In this document: positions 1 to 11,100 of the stretch, piece by piece
Position numbering within the stretch: position 1 is the stretch's first letter
Layout of the letters: the number at the start of each line of letters is the position of its first letter
Assembly: GCA_024663395.1 (NCBI GenBank)
Contig: JANFAH010000001.1
Coordinates: 2,914,001-2,978,000 of the forward strand
Direction of reading: 5' to 3'
DNA from: Pisolithus tinctorius
Lineage: Eukaryota > Basidiomycota > Agaricomycetes > Boletales > Pisolithaceae
Length of the DNA: 64,000 bases
The notes under the pieces: model-generated
What the model saw: the letters and a program-made list of their open reading frames with translations, nothing else
Database searches by the model: none
What the model was told of the DNA's origin: nothing
Position numbers and translations under genes: made by a program

Positions 1-1178
1 ACCTCGAAACCAAGTCAAGTGGTATATCCCAGTGTAAGTTCTGTGTTTAATGAAAGCGTTTGGGAAACAGCGAGTGGATAATCCTTATCGTCATGTACAA
101 GTAAGCGACATTTGCTTAATTCCTCATGGCAGCCAGTTTCTCACACCATGCTTCCATTCCATACCATACATACAGGAAGCTAAGCATTCTGGCTGCCCGC
201 TAACCAGATGTGTCTATCCAATTGTAGAGGGGACATTGTGTTTGCAAGAAATCAACTGTGCCATAGTTCTGAGCCACTTTGATGGCCATGGTGTAGAGAA
301 TAAGTCTTGGAAGGAGGTGATCCGCTGCAGGTGGAAAGGGTGTCACAGCGGTTGCTCGACACACATTTGTTCGGCACATCCATGAGGTACATCTCGGACA
401 CATAAGGGGGACATGTGCCCACATCTCAATTCAAGGCGACAAACCTAAGCTTCCTTCCTTGGGGATCCAGTGAAACAGTGGAGGTGGCCCCTCTGATTGG
501 GGCATCCTGGCCTGGTACATTTACACTGGACCATGCCTCGAGATTACCTCTCACCTTTGACTCACAGAACACAAGTTGTGGAGTATAATGGACTACCGTT
601 CATTGACAGAAATGCTAGGGCTTGCTTCTATATACATGTGTAGGGATAATCACATGCACTTAGGCATCAACTTGGCTGCCAACTTGATGCTTAGCTTTTG
701 TAGATTAGTACAGGACTTTGCTATCCAGCTTTCGCATTTGTACCTCAGACAACTAAGATATAACACCACAATAATGTCTCCTATCAAATACTGTACAATA
801 AACTTTGCTGTCGAGCCCTCGCAGTTGTGCGTTGGACGGACACCACAATAACATTTGCCATCAAGCACTCTACAATAGACTTTGCTGTGGAGTTCTCGCA
901 GTTGTGCGTTGGACGCTTATGAAATATTGACGGTATTCAATGGACCCTTATTACACGGCAGTCCGGAAATGGAAAGAATTTCCGTGGTGAGTTGGCTCCC
1001 ACGCATTTATGACCCCGGTAGAAACCTTGCAAGCAAGGTAATTTTGCTCGCAGTTTCAGTAAGCGAGAACGAGGGATCCTCGATCCTCCACGACTTAAAA
1101 TGCCGTGGAAAGGTTGCAATTATCCCACTAGACACGCTCTAAGTCATTATCTCTCGGCCCTCGAAGCATCGCTGAAGA
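1..1178. other. No recognisable gene
   Basis: I see short open frames on both strands but none with a domain, a fungal splice pattern or a family resemblance I can support. The only clear structure is the tandem duplication listed separately. The stretch probably holds intergenic DNA or a decayed element. The promoter of the downstream methyltransferase should lie near its right end, but I see no clear TATA or initiator. Confidence 0.5.
764..914. repeat. Imperfect tandem duplication, about 77-bp period
   Basis: Two adjacent copies (764-840 and 841-914) both begin CACCACAATAA and both end GCAGTTGTGCGTTGGACG. They differ at scattered positions in between. The duplication lies in gene-free sequence and has no evident coding role. 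Confidence 0.8.
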
Positions 1179-3019
1179 TTGTCCGGGGAGGCCGAGCTCG
1201 AAGCACTCTTGGAAATCATAAACTCGTCGGCACGGCTAGCTATAACTGAGTATAAGAAGCACGGTAACAACGTTCCGACCATCTACTCCACAGAGTTCCA
1301 CCCCCTTGATTTCGCAACAGACACCGTGGCCCTTAAGAAGGCCATTCGTCTTTTGGAAGATGCATGCCAACAGCTCTGTGCATCCTTGGCTCCCCCACAA
1401 CATACTCTCGCCAACGTAAGTCGTGTACATCACCGCCAATATGTCACTCAATTAACGACTCATGGTTCGCCCAATGTTATGACTGGGCTTGTACCGGTGC
1501 TGCTATACGGAAAGGAATCGCAGACATCTTGGAGAAGTATCCGTCGGGTTCGCATATCAGGGAATTGTCCCAGACCGTCGGTCTAGAGAAAGGTAAACTT
1601 GCACGGATTCTCCGCGTCTTTGCATTCAAGGGATGTTTCATCGAAGGTAATCATGACCTACTTTGTATCTATCTATCGTCGTTCATTGGGTACTCATCTA
1701 CTCAGTTGATACGGATGTGTTCGCCAGTAACCGCCTCTCCCTCATTATGAAGAGCTCGAACGATTGTGGTTGTCTTACCTGTATACATGCTCAAGATGTA
1801 TCGCAGGGTGCAGGCGTCCTTTACGAAACATTAACGGAGCCGGAGTATGCAATGTCATACGAGCCCGATAAGGCGCCCATGATCTACGTCTTAAAACGGA
1901 AAGGATTGAAGGGCAGCTTCTTTGACTGGATGAAAGCAGATGTAAGTCGTTGTTGATGCTATGGAGGCACCCGCTCATGAAGTTAACAGGCAAAAAGACG
2001 GGAGGTATGCGGTGATCTTTCTCTGTATTGAATCCTCAACGACGTGCTGCTTAGAATTACCACTATGCTATGATTGCTCTTGGACCTGTGATGGGTTCCT
2101 TGTCAATTCTCCACCGTGAGTGAAAGTTGTCTTTCAAGCATAATATCGTCAACCACCCCTCAGATTACCCTTGGAATGATGTCGCTACCGTCTGTGACGT
2201 TGGCGCCAGTGTTGGCTCTGTCTCTATCCCCCTTTCGAAAGCTCATCCGCACCTTAAAATCACTGACCAGGATTTACCTGAAGTTTTGGAGGCGGCCAGA
2301 AGCGTTCATAACCTCATTTAGAACTCCAGCCGAGTTCTCACCTCTTGCAGGTCTGGGAAAAGGAAGCATTTGAGGCCCTCCGAGAGAAACGGGTCGAGTT
2401 TCTCACTCTCGACTTCTTCAAAGAAGCTCCCGTACCAGGCAAAGATGTTTATTATGTAGGTTGATATCCACTTTGAAACGTGAGATACTTATTTCCACGG
2501 TGAAGCTTCGACACATCATTCACGACTGGCCCGATGCTGAAGCTGCGGTTATCCTCCGTAACATTAGTAAAGCTATGGAACCTCACAGCCGCCTTCTCAT
2601 TCGTATGTCGTTTCAACCTTGATGCGGCTGCCAACGCCAACGCAGCACTTCGCGACAGATAACTATGTTATTGCCGGTGCGAATCGTCGCCCGGATGAAG
2701 AACAACGGGTGTAGATATTGTCCGTCATCCGCCTGAGGTTCTATTGTTCGTTAAGCTGATTACTTGTCAAGGCTCCGGAACCGATGCTACCGAACTTCGG
2801 GGCGGGAGATAGCCGCAAGTATCGACAAGATCTGAATATGTGGATCCTTCATAATGCCAAAGAGCGAACGGTTGATGATCAGATCACGCTGGCATAAGGG
2901 ATTGTCATCCGTCTTTTGACTTGTCTAATTCTCGGTTTCCTGGCTCCGCTGCCGGGTTAAGGCTGGCGAGGGTCTACGACCTTGCTGAGACTGCGGTGTT
3001 GGAGTTTAGGCTGGCATAG
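1179..3019 (+). CDS. O-methyltransferase, plant/fungal family 2 type, start codon not found
   Basis: Reading through about eight short introns gives a SAM-dependent O-methyltransferase. First comes an N-terminal dimerisation region with a winged-helix part (HIRELSQTVGLEKGKLARIL). Then comes the SAM-binding motif VCDVGASVGSVS (usually DVGGGxG), followed by LRHIIHDWPDAEAAVIL, whose His is the catalytic base in this family. The protein ends RVYDLAETAVLEF-RLA. The first exon is open from TTG at 1179 with a stop just upstream, and I find no in-frame ATG, so the start was either lost or lies in an unseen upstream exon. Between ITLA (about 2,896) and the last coding stretch (about 2,940-3,019) I cannot place a canonical intron. 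The gene may therefore be decaying. Substrate unknown; such enzymes often act on phenolics or secondary metabolites, but there is no cluster around it. Confidence 0.75.
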
Positions 3020-3361
3020 GCTTTGGGATGTTGATGGGGAACGGCTTGTCGGCGAAGATGTTCATCTTCGTGAATCATGAGTAACCAAGGAATCAATATG
3101 TCTAAACGCCTGCCATCATGAAGATGGAACCCACAACGGGTACAGGCATCGGTTGAATGAGACCTAGCAAGCATTAAGCAGGATCGTTAGTGTGAATATG
3201 AGTATCGCCAAGGCACAAGCACAGAGACTCGCTTGAGGACTTGGTGAAACATCGTAACCATCACCGCCTGCAGCAGAGAGAGGTGCAATGTTATTACCGT
3301 ACGCTCCATTATTCTGCTCGTATCTCATTTAGAATGATGTACGCAATCCAACACATCCGAA
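3020..3361. other. Intergenic, convergent 3' ends
   Basis: About 340 bp between the methyltransferase on the plus strand and the 3' end of the next gene on the minus strand. I see no gene or repeat here. Confidence 0.5.
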
Positions 3362-4371
3362 TCACACTCGTGCCTTCGCGGAGTCGACAGGTCTGGCCTC
3401 GCCTGGCTGCATACTTCCACCTAACCCAAATACGTTGCTAAAGGAAGCGCGGAGCGCGTCATATGCTGCTTGATGAGGTGCGGGTTGTATCGAATTGATG
3501 GTATGGAGATTTATTAGTCCAGTAAGCGGCGAAAAGGAATACGTTGAGTCTCTGTAAGCTTGATCATAACCACGGTGACGCGCATATTCACAAAGCATCA
3601 ACGCACATCTACCATTCACCTAGCCCGCCGCTGACACGTGTTGTGCCAAGAACCGTAAGTCCTATGAACAAACTTTTCTCCCGGGTGCTGCGTGAATGGC
3701 CAGCTTCATTGCTTTTAGGGGTCAGTGGAGGTATTTGTACGACTACCTTTCGAAGCTCGACTCGCAGATCGGAATAAAGTGTTTTCATCGTATGCCGGAT
3801 GAAAACAGAGGATGCCAAGTAAAGAGGTAAGCCTATTTGAAAGCTCGAGAAACACAGGAAAAAGAAGCTATCGTTGTGCAGCTCACCTTCTATCCACAAA
3901 GTCCTAGGGAAGGGCGAAGGAAGGGCGACAGGGGGAGTGTACGACAGCCGTATTTTGGGGCTGTAAATGTTCTCTATTTCTGTTTGTTCTGACAAAATAT
4001 TGTAAACTAAGTCTGGTACTCGTGTGGGATCGACGTTCGACACCAGACCAATTCGGAAGAAATCAGGGAGTGTTTGTTGTAGAACGTAGATCGCACGGCC
4101 TAGGAAGTGCCAAAGGCGAGTGCACGACAAGAAACTACACGTAGTATCTGAATGCATCCACAGAAACTCTCGACTGCAGCACACCTGTCCGGACGTCCCA
4201 CTCCTGATCCAAGATCGCGCCGGGGCTACTCTGGTCGACGTCGTCGCCAGACGAAGGCGACGAAGAACTGGAATGTCGTACTCGTCCCTGACGAAAGACA
4301 GATAGAGTGGTTCGAGAATGACTGAATAGAAAAATGGGCGTGAAGTTCGGGAACCGTCTTGCGGCAATCAT
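3362..4371 (-). CDS. Conserved fungal protein, probable mitochondrial, function unknown
   Basis: Four exons on the minus strand. The start is ATG at 4371, giving an N-terminus rich in Arg, Ser and hydrophobic residues with few acids (MIAARRFPNFTPIFLF), typical of a mitochondrial presequence. The following blocks are DQEWDVRTGRAIYVLQQTLP, FFRIGLVSNVDP, IRLSYTPPVALPSPFPRTL, IEGLPLYLASSVFIRHT and TYSFSPLTGLINLHTINSI. Exon joins use clear GT-AG introns, for example after DVRT and after LWIE. I recognise the sequence as a conserved protein in fungi. It may belong to a DUF2358-like, NTF2/SnoaL-type fold, but I cannot confirm that from sequence alone. It is convergent with the methyltransferase and co-directional with PSF1. 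Confidence 0.7.
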
Positions 4372-4515
4372 GATGGATGATGTGCTTGCTCGACGCCAGC
4401 ATTGAGCGCAACAGGAATCCCGAAATGGAGCGAGCACAGCCACGACTTTATAGAAAGAAGGTCAGTGCAAAGTTCTACAGACCCTCCAGTTGCGTAGTTG
4501 CGCTCACTTTCACTA

Positions 4516-5100
4516 CTACACCTCCTCTAGATATCCCTGTACAATCAGATGTTCTATGTCGGCTCTTCTGACCATGAATCTTTGACCCTTCTGAAAGTCG
4601 ATACTTCCAAGTTCGGTTTGTATGACCCCACAATCTCTCACGACGCGTACTAGGACATGCAAATCCTTGGGTGGATGGGTAATGCTGGCAGTTATATCTA
4701 GCTCGTTTGAGAATTCCGCACGATAATCCATGACCGATGCACTGTACTGGCGAAGGAAATCTACTTCATGTGGGGAAAGTTTGCTCCGAATGTCCTGATT
4801 GCTGAGGATGTGTGGAAGCGCGCCGCCCGCAACCCAGTACATATCGCGCAATCTATCCATGCGGTGCTTGTGGTACGCCAGCAGGCATCGCTTGTTTCGT
4901 ACGATGGCAGTCTGGTAGATCAAGAGAGCAGGGCTGACCTCCTCTGCGCTCTCCGTCAACTTCTCGAGATCGCGTTGCTCCCTGATGACGGATCGAACCA
5001 GATTGTCGTTATACTTTAAGAGTGTATCAGAAAGCGTTGAGCGACGCGATTCGAGGACAAGTTGAGTGGCAAGATCTCCAAACTGACGCGTGTCTGTCAT
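4516..5100 (-). CDS. PSF1: DNA replication complex GINS subunit PSF1
   Basis: Single-exon gene of 194 residues, the usual length for PSF1 (human about 196). GINS is the Sld5-Psf1-Psf2-Psf3 tetramer that joins Cdc45 and Mcm2-7 to form the replicative helicase in the nucleus. Family features include the N-terminal helix FGDLATQLVLESRRS, the central block RNKRCLLAYHKHRMDRLRDM, LSPHEVDFLRQYSASVMDY, and the C-terminal B-domain ending in RRADIEHLIVQGYLEEV. An upstream in-frame ATG at 5166 would add 22 residues; I prefer 5100 (MTDTRQFGDLA) because it matches the family N-terminus. It is divergent from ULA1, with only 111 bp between the two starts. Confidence 0.93.
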   Translation of the reverse strand: MTDTRQFGDLATQLVLESRRSTLSDTLLKYNDNLVRSVIREQRDLEKLTESAEEVSPALLIYQTAIVRNKRCLLAYHKHRMDRLRDMYWVAGGALPHILSNQDIRSKLSPHEVDFLRQYSASVMDYRAEFSNELDITASITHPPKDLHVLVRVVRDCGVIQTELGSIDFQKGQRFMVRRADIEHLIVQGYLEEV

Positions 5101-5211
5101 GGTCGTATGTATATCTACCAGAACGTGACACGTTATGCTCCGTGATGCTGTTGCGTCACGCGTCACGCCCGTGTCCTAGTTTGTGATAATTGAAAGCTTG
5201 TGCCAACCATT
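5101..5211. promoter_or_regulatory. Shared divergent promoter region of PSF1 and ULA1
   Basis: Only 111 bp separate the two divergent ATG codons, so both 5' UTRs and core promoters must overlap here or within the first exons. I see no convincing TATA box. Inferred from gene layout only. Confidence 0.4.
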
Positions 5212-7144
5212 ATGGCGTCTCAAGACATCGAAAGTGCAACGACAGCTTTACAGTACGCGGGTCTCTTCTGGAATATGGCTCGCTGATCAATTGCATTCCG
5301 TAAAGGGTACAACCCGATAACAAGGCCCGCAGATATGACCGCCAACTGCGGTGAGTCGTTTCAAATATTATGGCTACTCCTGTCCTGAGAAGCTGTTGCC
5401 ATCTAGCTTATGGGCTGCTACGGGACAAAGTGCTCTCGAATCATCTAGGGTTCTCGTTCTGTCTGGTTCTGCCACTTCCACTTCGATCCTAAAGAATCTT
5501 GTCCTCCCTGGGATCGGCCACTTCACTATCTTGGATCACGCCACAACCTCACACGCTGATGCAGGCAATAACTTCTTTTTAGAAGGATTTGAAAGTGTCG
5601 GGAAACCAAGAGCGTCTGAAGCAGTGAGGCTTCTTCGCGAACTCAATGATAGTGTCGACGGCCATGCGGACACTCGACATCTGAGGAGTGTCATTGAGTC
5701 GGACCCAGATTGGCTAGCTTCCTTCACAGTTGTTATCGCCCATAATCTAGATAGTCAAATTCTGGTGAAGCTGTCATCACTGTTATGGGAGCATCCATCA
5801 CATCCGACGCTCATCGTTGTTCGCTCCGCTGGATTTCTGGCTGAATTCTTTATTCAGGTGCATGAACATACTAGTATGTCTTAACCTGGCATTCTTAGTA
5901 TTTCATCCCCTGATCATCCATTCACAGTCATCGAAAGCCATTCAGAAACTCTACCTTCTCTGAGAATCGACAAACCATTCCCTGCATTGAAGGAACATGC
6001 ACTTTCTCTCGATCTCGCATCCATGGATCCGACAGAACATAGCCACATACCGTATGTCGTCATTCTTGTCCGTGTCTTGGAAGACTGGAAGAAATCGGTG
6101 AATCCACATCTCACTTCAGTTTCGCTGAATGCTAAAGCTGGTGACGAGATAGCATGGTGGTAATCCTCCCAAGACATATTCAGAACGGCAGGAGTTTAAG
6201 AAGAGTGTCCTTGCGCTCAAAGTCAAGCCTGACGAGGAAAACTTTGATGAAGCAGAAGCACAAGCTTACCGCTGTTGGACTGAAACAACCGTACGACAGT
6301 GTGACTGGGCTGGTTGTATTACTTACGTTGTTTTCTAGGTCCCTCCAGGAATTGCCTCGTTGTTTGATGACCCAGCCATTTCTCCCGAGGCTCTTCGCGA
6401 AAGTCCCTCATCGTTCTTTCATCTGCTTGCCGCCCTCAAGAAGTTTACGGAACAATCTGAAACCCATACCCTTCCCCTTACTTCCACATTACCTGACATG
6501 AAGGCTGACACAGCCAACTACATCCACTTGCAGAAGTTGTACAAGACGCGGGCTGAGGAGGAAAAACACGCTTTTAAGAGCCATTTGCGTGCACCAGTTG
6601 ATGACGCGACGATCAATCTGTTCGTGAAAAACGCGCATGCCCTTCACGTTATTAGGGGGGCTCGATGGGATACCCTCGATCACACATCTCTTGGTATGTC
6701 TATTTTATTGAAGTGGCATATAGTCTCGAAAATACTTCTATGAACAGCCAACGCTTTAACTGAGAATCCGAAGGCAGCCTGCCTACATTTGTCTCTTTCA
6801 GCCTTGTCAGCGGTGAGGGAACAAAGTCCCGGCTCGCCGATATCTGCGGAGGCTCTTCGGAAGCAGGTAAGAACTGTGGTTGGCGACGAAGTCGAACTCC
6901 CGGAGTGCCTAGATGACTTCGTTGGAGAGATGTAAGTGGTATGATCTATTATGAGAGAGTTTGATCCAGACGTCGTTCTCCCAGTGTTCGAGCACCATCT
7001 GCAGAACTTCAGACGACAGCAGCTTTCCTTGGGGGAATGGTCGCTCAAGAGACCATAAAGATTATCACCAAGCAGTATGTTCCCGTGAGAGGATATTGTA
7101 CGATCGATTTGATTGAGACATGGACCGCTGTTATTGGATCCTGA
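5212..7144 (+). CDS. ULA1: NEDD8-activating enzyme E1 regulatory subunit (ULA1/APPBP1)
   Basis: Multi-exon gene starting ATG at 5212 (MASQDIESATTALQ), spliced by an intron at 5253 into VQPDNKARRYDRQLR, then LWAATGQSALESSRVLVLSG and LVLPGIGHFTILD. These are the RYDRQLRLWG-type start and Rossmann-like adenylation fold of E1 regulatory subunits. Later blocks are VIAHNLDSQILVKLSSLLW, TYSERQEFKKSV, FLGGMVAQETIKIITKQYVP and the C-terminus DLIETWTAVIGS. The partner is Uba3; together they activate Rub1/NEDD8 for cullin modification. Seven or so introns all fit GT-AG. The pseudo-E1 subunit lacks a catalytic Cys, as expected. The order of blocks and the total length are normal. Confidence 0.93.
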
Positions 7145-8198
7145 CCGTGAAGGACTCCCAATACTTCGATCTTCTCGTAGACACATACGTTCGCACCGGG
7201 TCAATGGGGTTGCTGCTGGAATTCAGCGTGGCTACTGGGTCACCCAGCACATCGACCGATAATTTGATCTTCCGACAACTCCTGTCCGTATCTGATGTTA
7301 TTCCTGCACCTCCTATGCAACATTGCTTTTCTTGATCATTCTTCCGCTATTAAGTTAGTGTGTACTGGCCGACTTTTGTTGGGCAGGCCCTCGTTTTAAG
7401 TTTGTTACTCAAAAATGCCGCCGCAGTCTTCATTGGGCGTTGCATATGATTGCTCAAAACCATCACGTACGAGGGTTTCCGCTGCCCTGATCTAAGCATC
7501 TGGCTAGTTAGCATTTTTGAAGTAGTCCACCAGTTTATCAATGCAAGTCCCTAGGACACAAGCACCAACATGTTTGACTTCATTTCTTCTCAGCGCTCAG
7601 AACCAGACCGATACCTCACGCGTGCCGTGTCGAACAAATTGTGATCGGGGATGCTGTCATATGGTGGAGCAAGCGCCGTACGACTTATCGACGAGCGCCA
7701 AGCGCTGAATCCGTTCTTACAAGATCAATATTACCGATTGAATCATCGAACACCACTCGTTCGGCCTGGATGAATTGCAGACGCCGCACGCCGCAGCCTT
7801 TCTTCGTTATCTGAATTCCATTCGTACCTCAAAGCACCCTAGGTCGATTGGTGTATGTTAACGTCCTCTGCCTCCTTCCCCGTGCATGTGAATGTCGGGC
7901 TTGACCGTTGCAATTGACAGAGTCCTTTCCTTCAATTTTGCGACCATAGCATCGATGCCGCAGTCCCCGTCGAGTGACTACGTTAGTGCTCCCAGTGCCC
8001 CAAACCCCAACTCTTTTTTTTTTTTTGTGGTGGCGTGTAGTCGATCTGGGGCGTGTATTGAGTTTAGCTTCACTGCATATAATTCCGATTACGTGCCTCA
8101 TGTCTAACTGTGTGTGGATCCTTACCTTCTGGGATATTTAAATAGGGTAGAGTGAGGTTTCTTTACAGTAATTTCAACCGTTTCTTTTGTACAGCATC
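7145..8198. other. Intergenic region with possible decayed coding scraps
   Basis: About 1 kb between ULA1 and the giant gene. Around 7,570-7,860 there are short protein-like pieces (MFDFISSQRSEPDRYLTRAV, then RLIDERQALNPFLQDQYY, then in another frame DELQTPHAAAFLRYLNSIR). They cannot be joined without a frame change, so this may be a gene remnant of unknown family. A poly-T run lies at about 8,012-8,026. The promoter of the downstream gene should be in the last few hundred bases. Confidence 0.45.
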
Positions 8199-11100
8199 AT
8201 GGATGATTCATTCATGGACGCCTCTCATGACAGTGACAGCGAAGAAGTACGTGTGTATGGCCCTCGGGACAAAGGGAAGAGAAAGGCGGATGGTGTGTAA
8301 ATGCCATACTACTGACTCAAGCGACCTCGCCGTTGCTCACTACTTCTATAGAGTCTTTGTCTTTCTACATGTCTACTGGGGAATCCGGTAGCTCTGGTTT
8401 TGTAACCGATGTCGGTGGTTACAACCTTTCTCATATCTCCTCTACGGCTCTGGATGGTCCAAGTATCATGCAGACTACAGAGATTGACTCCGGGTCAACT
8501 GTGTCGATGGCTGTCTCGGCCGTATATGTGAACAATGCCTCATCGAGTGATGACGATTCAATGTATGAGAGCTTGTTCGGGTCAGCAGCCGATCAAGATG
8601 TGAAGTCGACAGCAGTGATGAATGACGACGTGAGTGGGTTCTCTCTATCGATGGCAGAGTACTAACAAGTCCTTCTAAGATGGACGTCGATGATTACCAC
8701 CTTGATCTAGCTTCCTCAGTCAGAGGATTGTACAGGATCCTTGATCTCATTACCGAACAAGGCAGCGGTGGGCTAGGTAGCGATTTTGCTTCCTATTACT
8801 GGCTCCAACCTTGTGCTTCCCTCAGTCGACAAGATCATTATCTCTCAAAATTCGTTGAAAGCTTTCATTAATCTTGTTTGCCCCGGCGCATATGCATCCA
8901 TAACAAAGGTTGACTTCAAGGCGTTGGATAATTATATCATGAAACCCGTAGGTGTGTATGGAAGCAAAGAAGAGATCGTGCGATTCTTTTCAGAGCTTCG
9001 GGTGGTTGACGACGCTTTGTATGTTATTTGCCCAGTGCTGTCTATCAATCGCTCTTGACCCTTTGCCTTTCTTAGGGCTGGACAACTGCTTGCAGATTCA
9101 AACAGCTCTGGACCGACGAAGCCTACTCTTCGATCAGGTCTATATCTTCTCCGACCAACAGAACCGTATGGTCAAACGGAACAAATCTTTGTTGTATACT
9201 GGCCTCAGGAAAACACTGGGATGACTCTGCATCCTCCCAAGTCCGCCGGAATCGTGTGACCTTCATGAGGCGCGTTTATGTCGTAGAAGTGCTCCTTCGT
9301 CTGTGCTCACGATTCACAGATACCTCACAAAGATGTGTGACCAGGTTGTTGCGTTAATTTCTGCCGTGCACGCGCAGACTATTGTATGGAATGACGGAGA
9401 CGGGGATGGGGATGACGACGATGCCAGAATCGAAGATGACGAAGGAGGTAGGATCATTAACTGTATCGTGGACAGAACGACAGAACAGGAAGAGTCTGTG
9501 CAAGTACGAGAAGGCTTTAAGGTACTCAATTCTTTTCATGCACCTTCATATTCTTGAGCTCAAGGATGTGTGGGGAAGGTTATATCCGGGTACATCAGCT
9601 ATTGGGACTCGGCATCAGAGGCGTCTGCGGAGCAGGGTCCGCCGGAGCCTTTTTTGCTCTTTGGGGAGACTGCACAAGGTTTCATGACCGTACAGTATCA
9701 AGCGGCTGGACGTGTATCCGATCTTTTCGAGGCGAGGCACTTCACAACCCTGCAGCTGGAAGGTTACCTGTAAGTATCTGTTCGACTATGCCGACAGCAG
9801 TCTTGATGGCACCAATTGCCTTTAGCATGTCCGATCGTCTTTGCCTGAGTGAATCCCTGGATGATCGTGCGTTGAATATACTAGTCCGAAACGGTTTGAA
9901 GATGCGTTTTCCGGAGGAGTGTGCCAATTGGACACTCGAGTCCAACGCCGTTGGCGCTCAATACAAGAAAATAAAAACGGATGAATTGGCAAAAATGAAG
10001 GCTACTCTCGACAAAGAAGAAGTAAAGTTAACCTCAGCGATCCACGATGCTGTCACGGATAAAGTCTTGAGCTTGTATCCGTAAGTTATTTCAATCTCGG
10101 GTATCATTAATTCATTCATAACCACCTTAATGTAGCTTCCTCGAACGGGCATCATTCCCCCATCCCGGAGTGGATCAATCAACCCCTTCACGTGAGGTTC
10201 AATACCGCAAGTATGAAAAGTATTATCTTACTATATCTTCCAGTGTCCTTCCGAGAAATCGCTGCGCTTTATCCCAACGTGGATGAAATTTTTCGGCGAA
10301 ACATCAAATCAGTGGAAACGATCTCTAACCCCAAGTTCCGGGACATCAAGGATCGATTGTGCCTATTGGTTGAATTTAGTTCTCGTGTGGGCGAAATCAA
10401 TGAAAGCCATCGCCATGCAATTGCGAAAGCTGCTACGGAAGAGGGATTCAAAGCAGCTCAAAATGCCATGAGGGACGCCTTCAAAGGCTCGAGTACCACC
10501 CATACCACCCAGCTCTCCGATAACTACTCTGCTCCAGCCATCTATAATCCAAGAGAAGGCCAGGTTCACTTCGTGCGACGTGCCGTTCGCTTCGTTGCCT
10601 CAGTCTTCTTTAGTCCAAGCGAAGATAAAACTCCCTTTGCGGACCATGTTCTTCGGGAAGCTCTTGGCAAAGCGAACGATATCTCGGACAGCCAGTTCTT
10701 AAAGGAGGTTGTCAACGCAGAAGTGATCCAAGAGGATCCAGAGTTGACAAGTTTGGTGCAGGAAGCATATATTCATGTGGAGCCGTCCTTGGCCACTACG
10801 ATACCTGGTGTCGTGAAGAAGCTCGTCGGGCTAGTCAGACACATTCAGGAGGAGACGATGAAGGCAAGAATCAAAGCTGATACTGAGAGACGAGAGGAGC
10901 AAGAGAAGCGCAGGCTTAGACTGCAGTTGATCCGTTGCGTCAATAATTCGACGCGCAAAACCAAGCGACCGTAAGTTCCGAGGCTTTCAGGTGTCCACTG
11001 AGATGACCGTCCATCAGACACACATTCTTTATAGAATCAGTCGAGGAGAGTAAATCGTACCACCCGTACAATCCTTCGTCACAATGCAAAGTCTCCGGTG

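Noticed and set aside
200..868. Small protein genes in the first kilobase
   Set aside because: Overlapping short frames on both strands without start context, domain or family resemblance.
3609..4367. A 252-codon minus-strand frame as the whole gene
   Set aside because: It reads through two clear GT-AG introns; the spliced form matches the conserved protein better.
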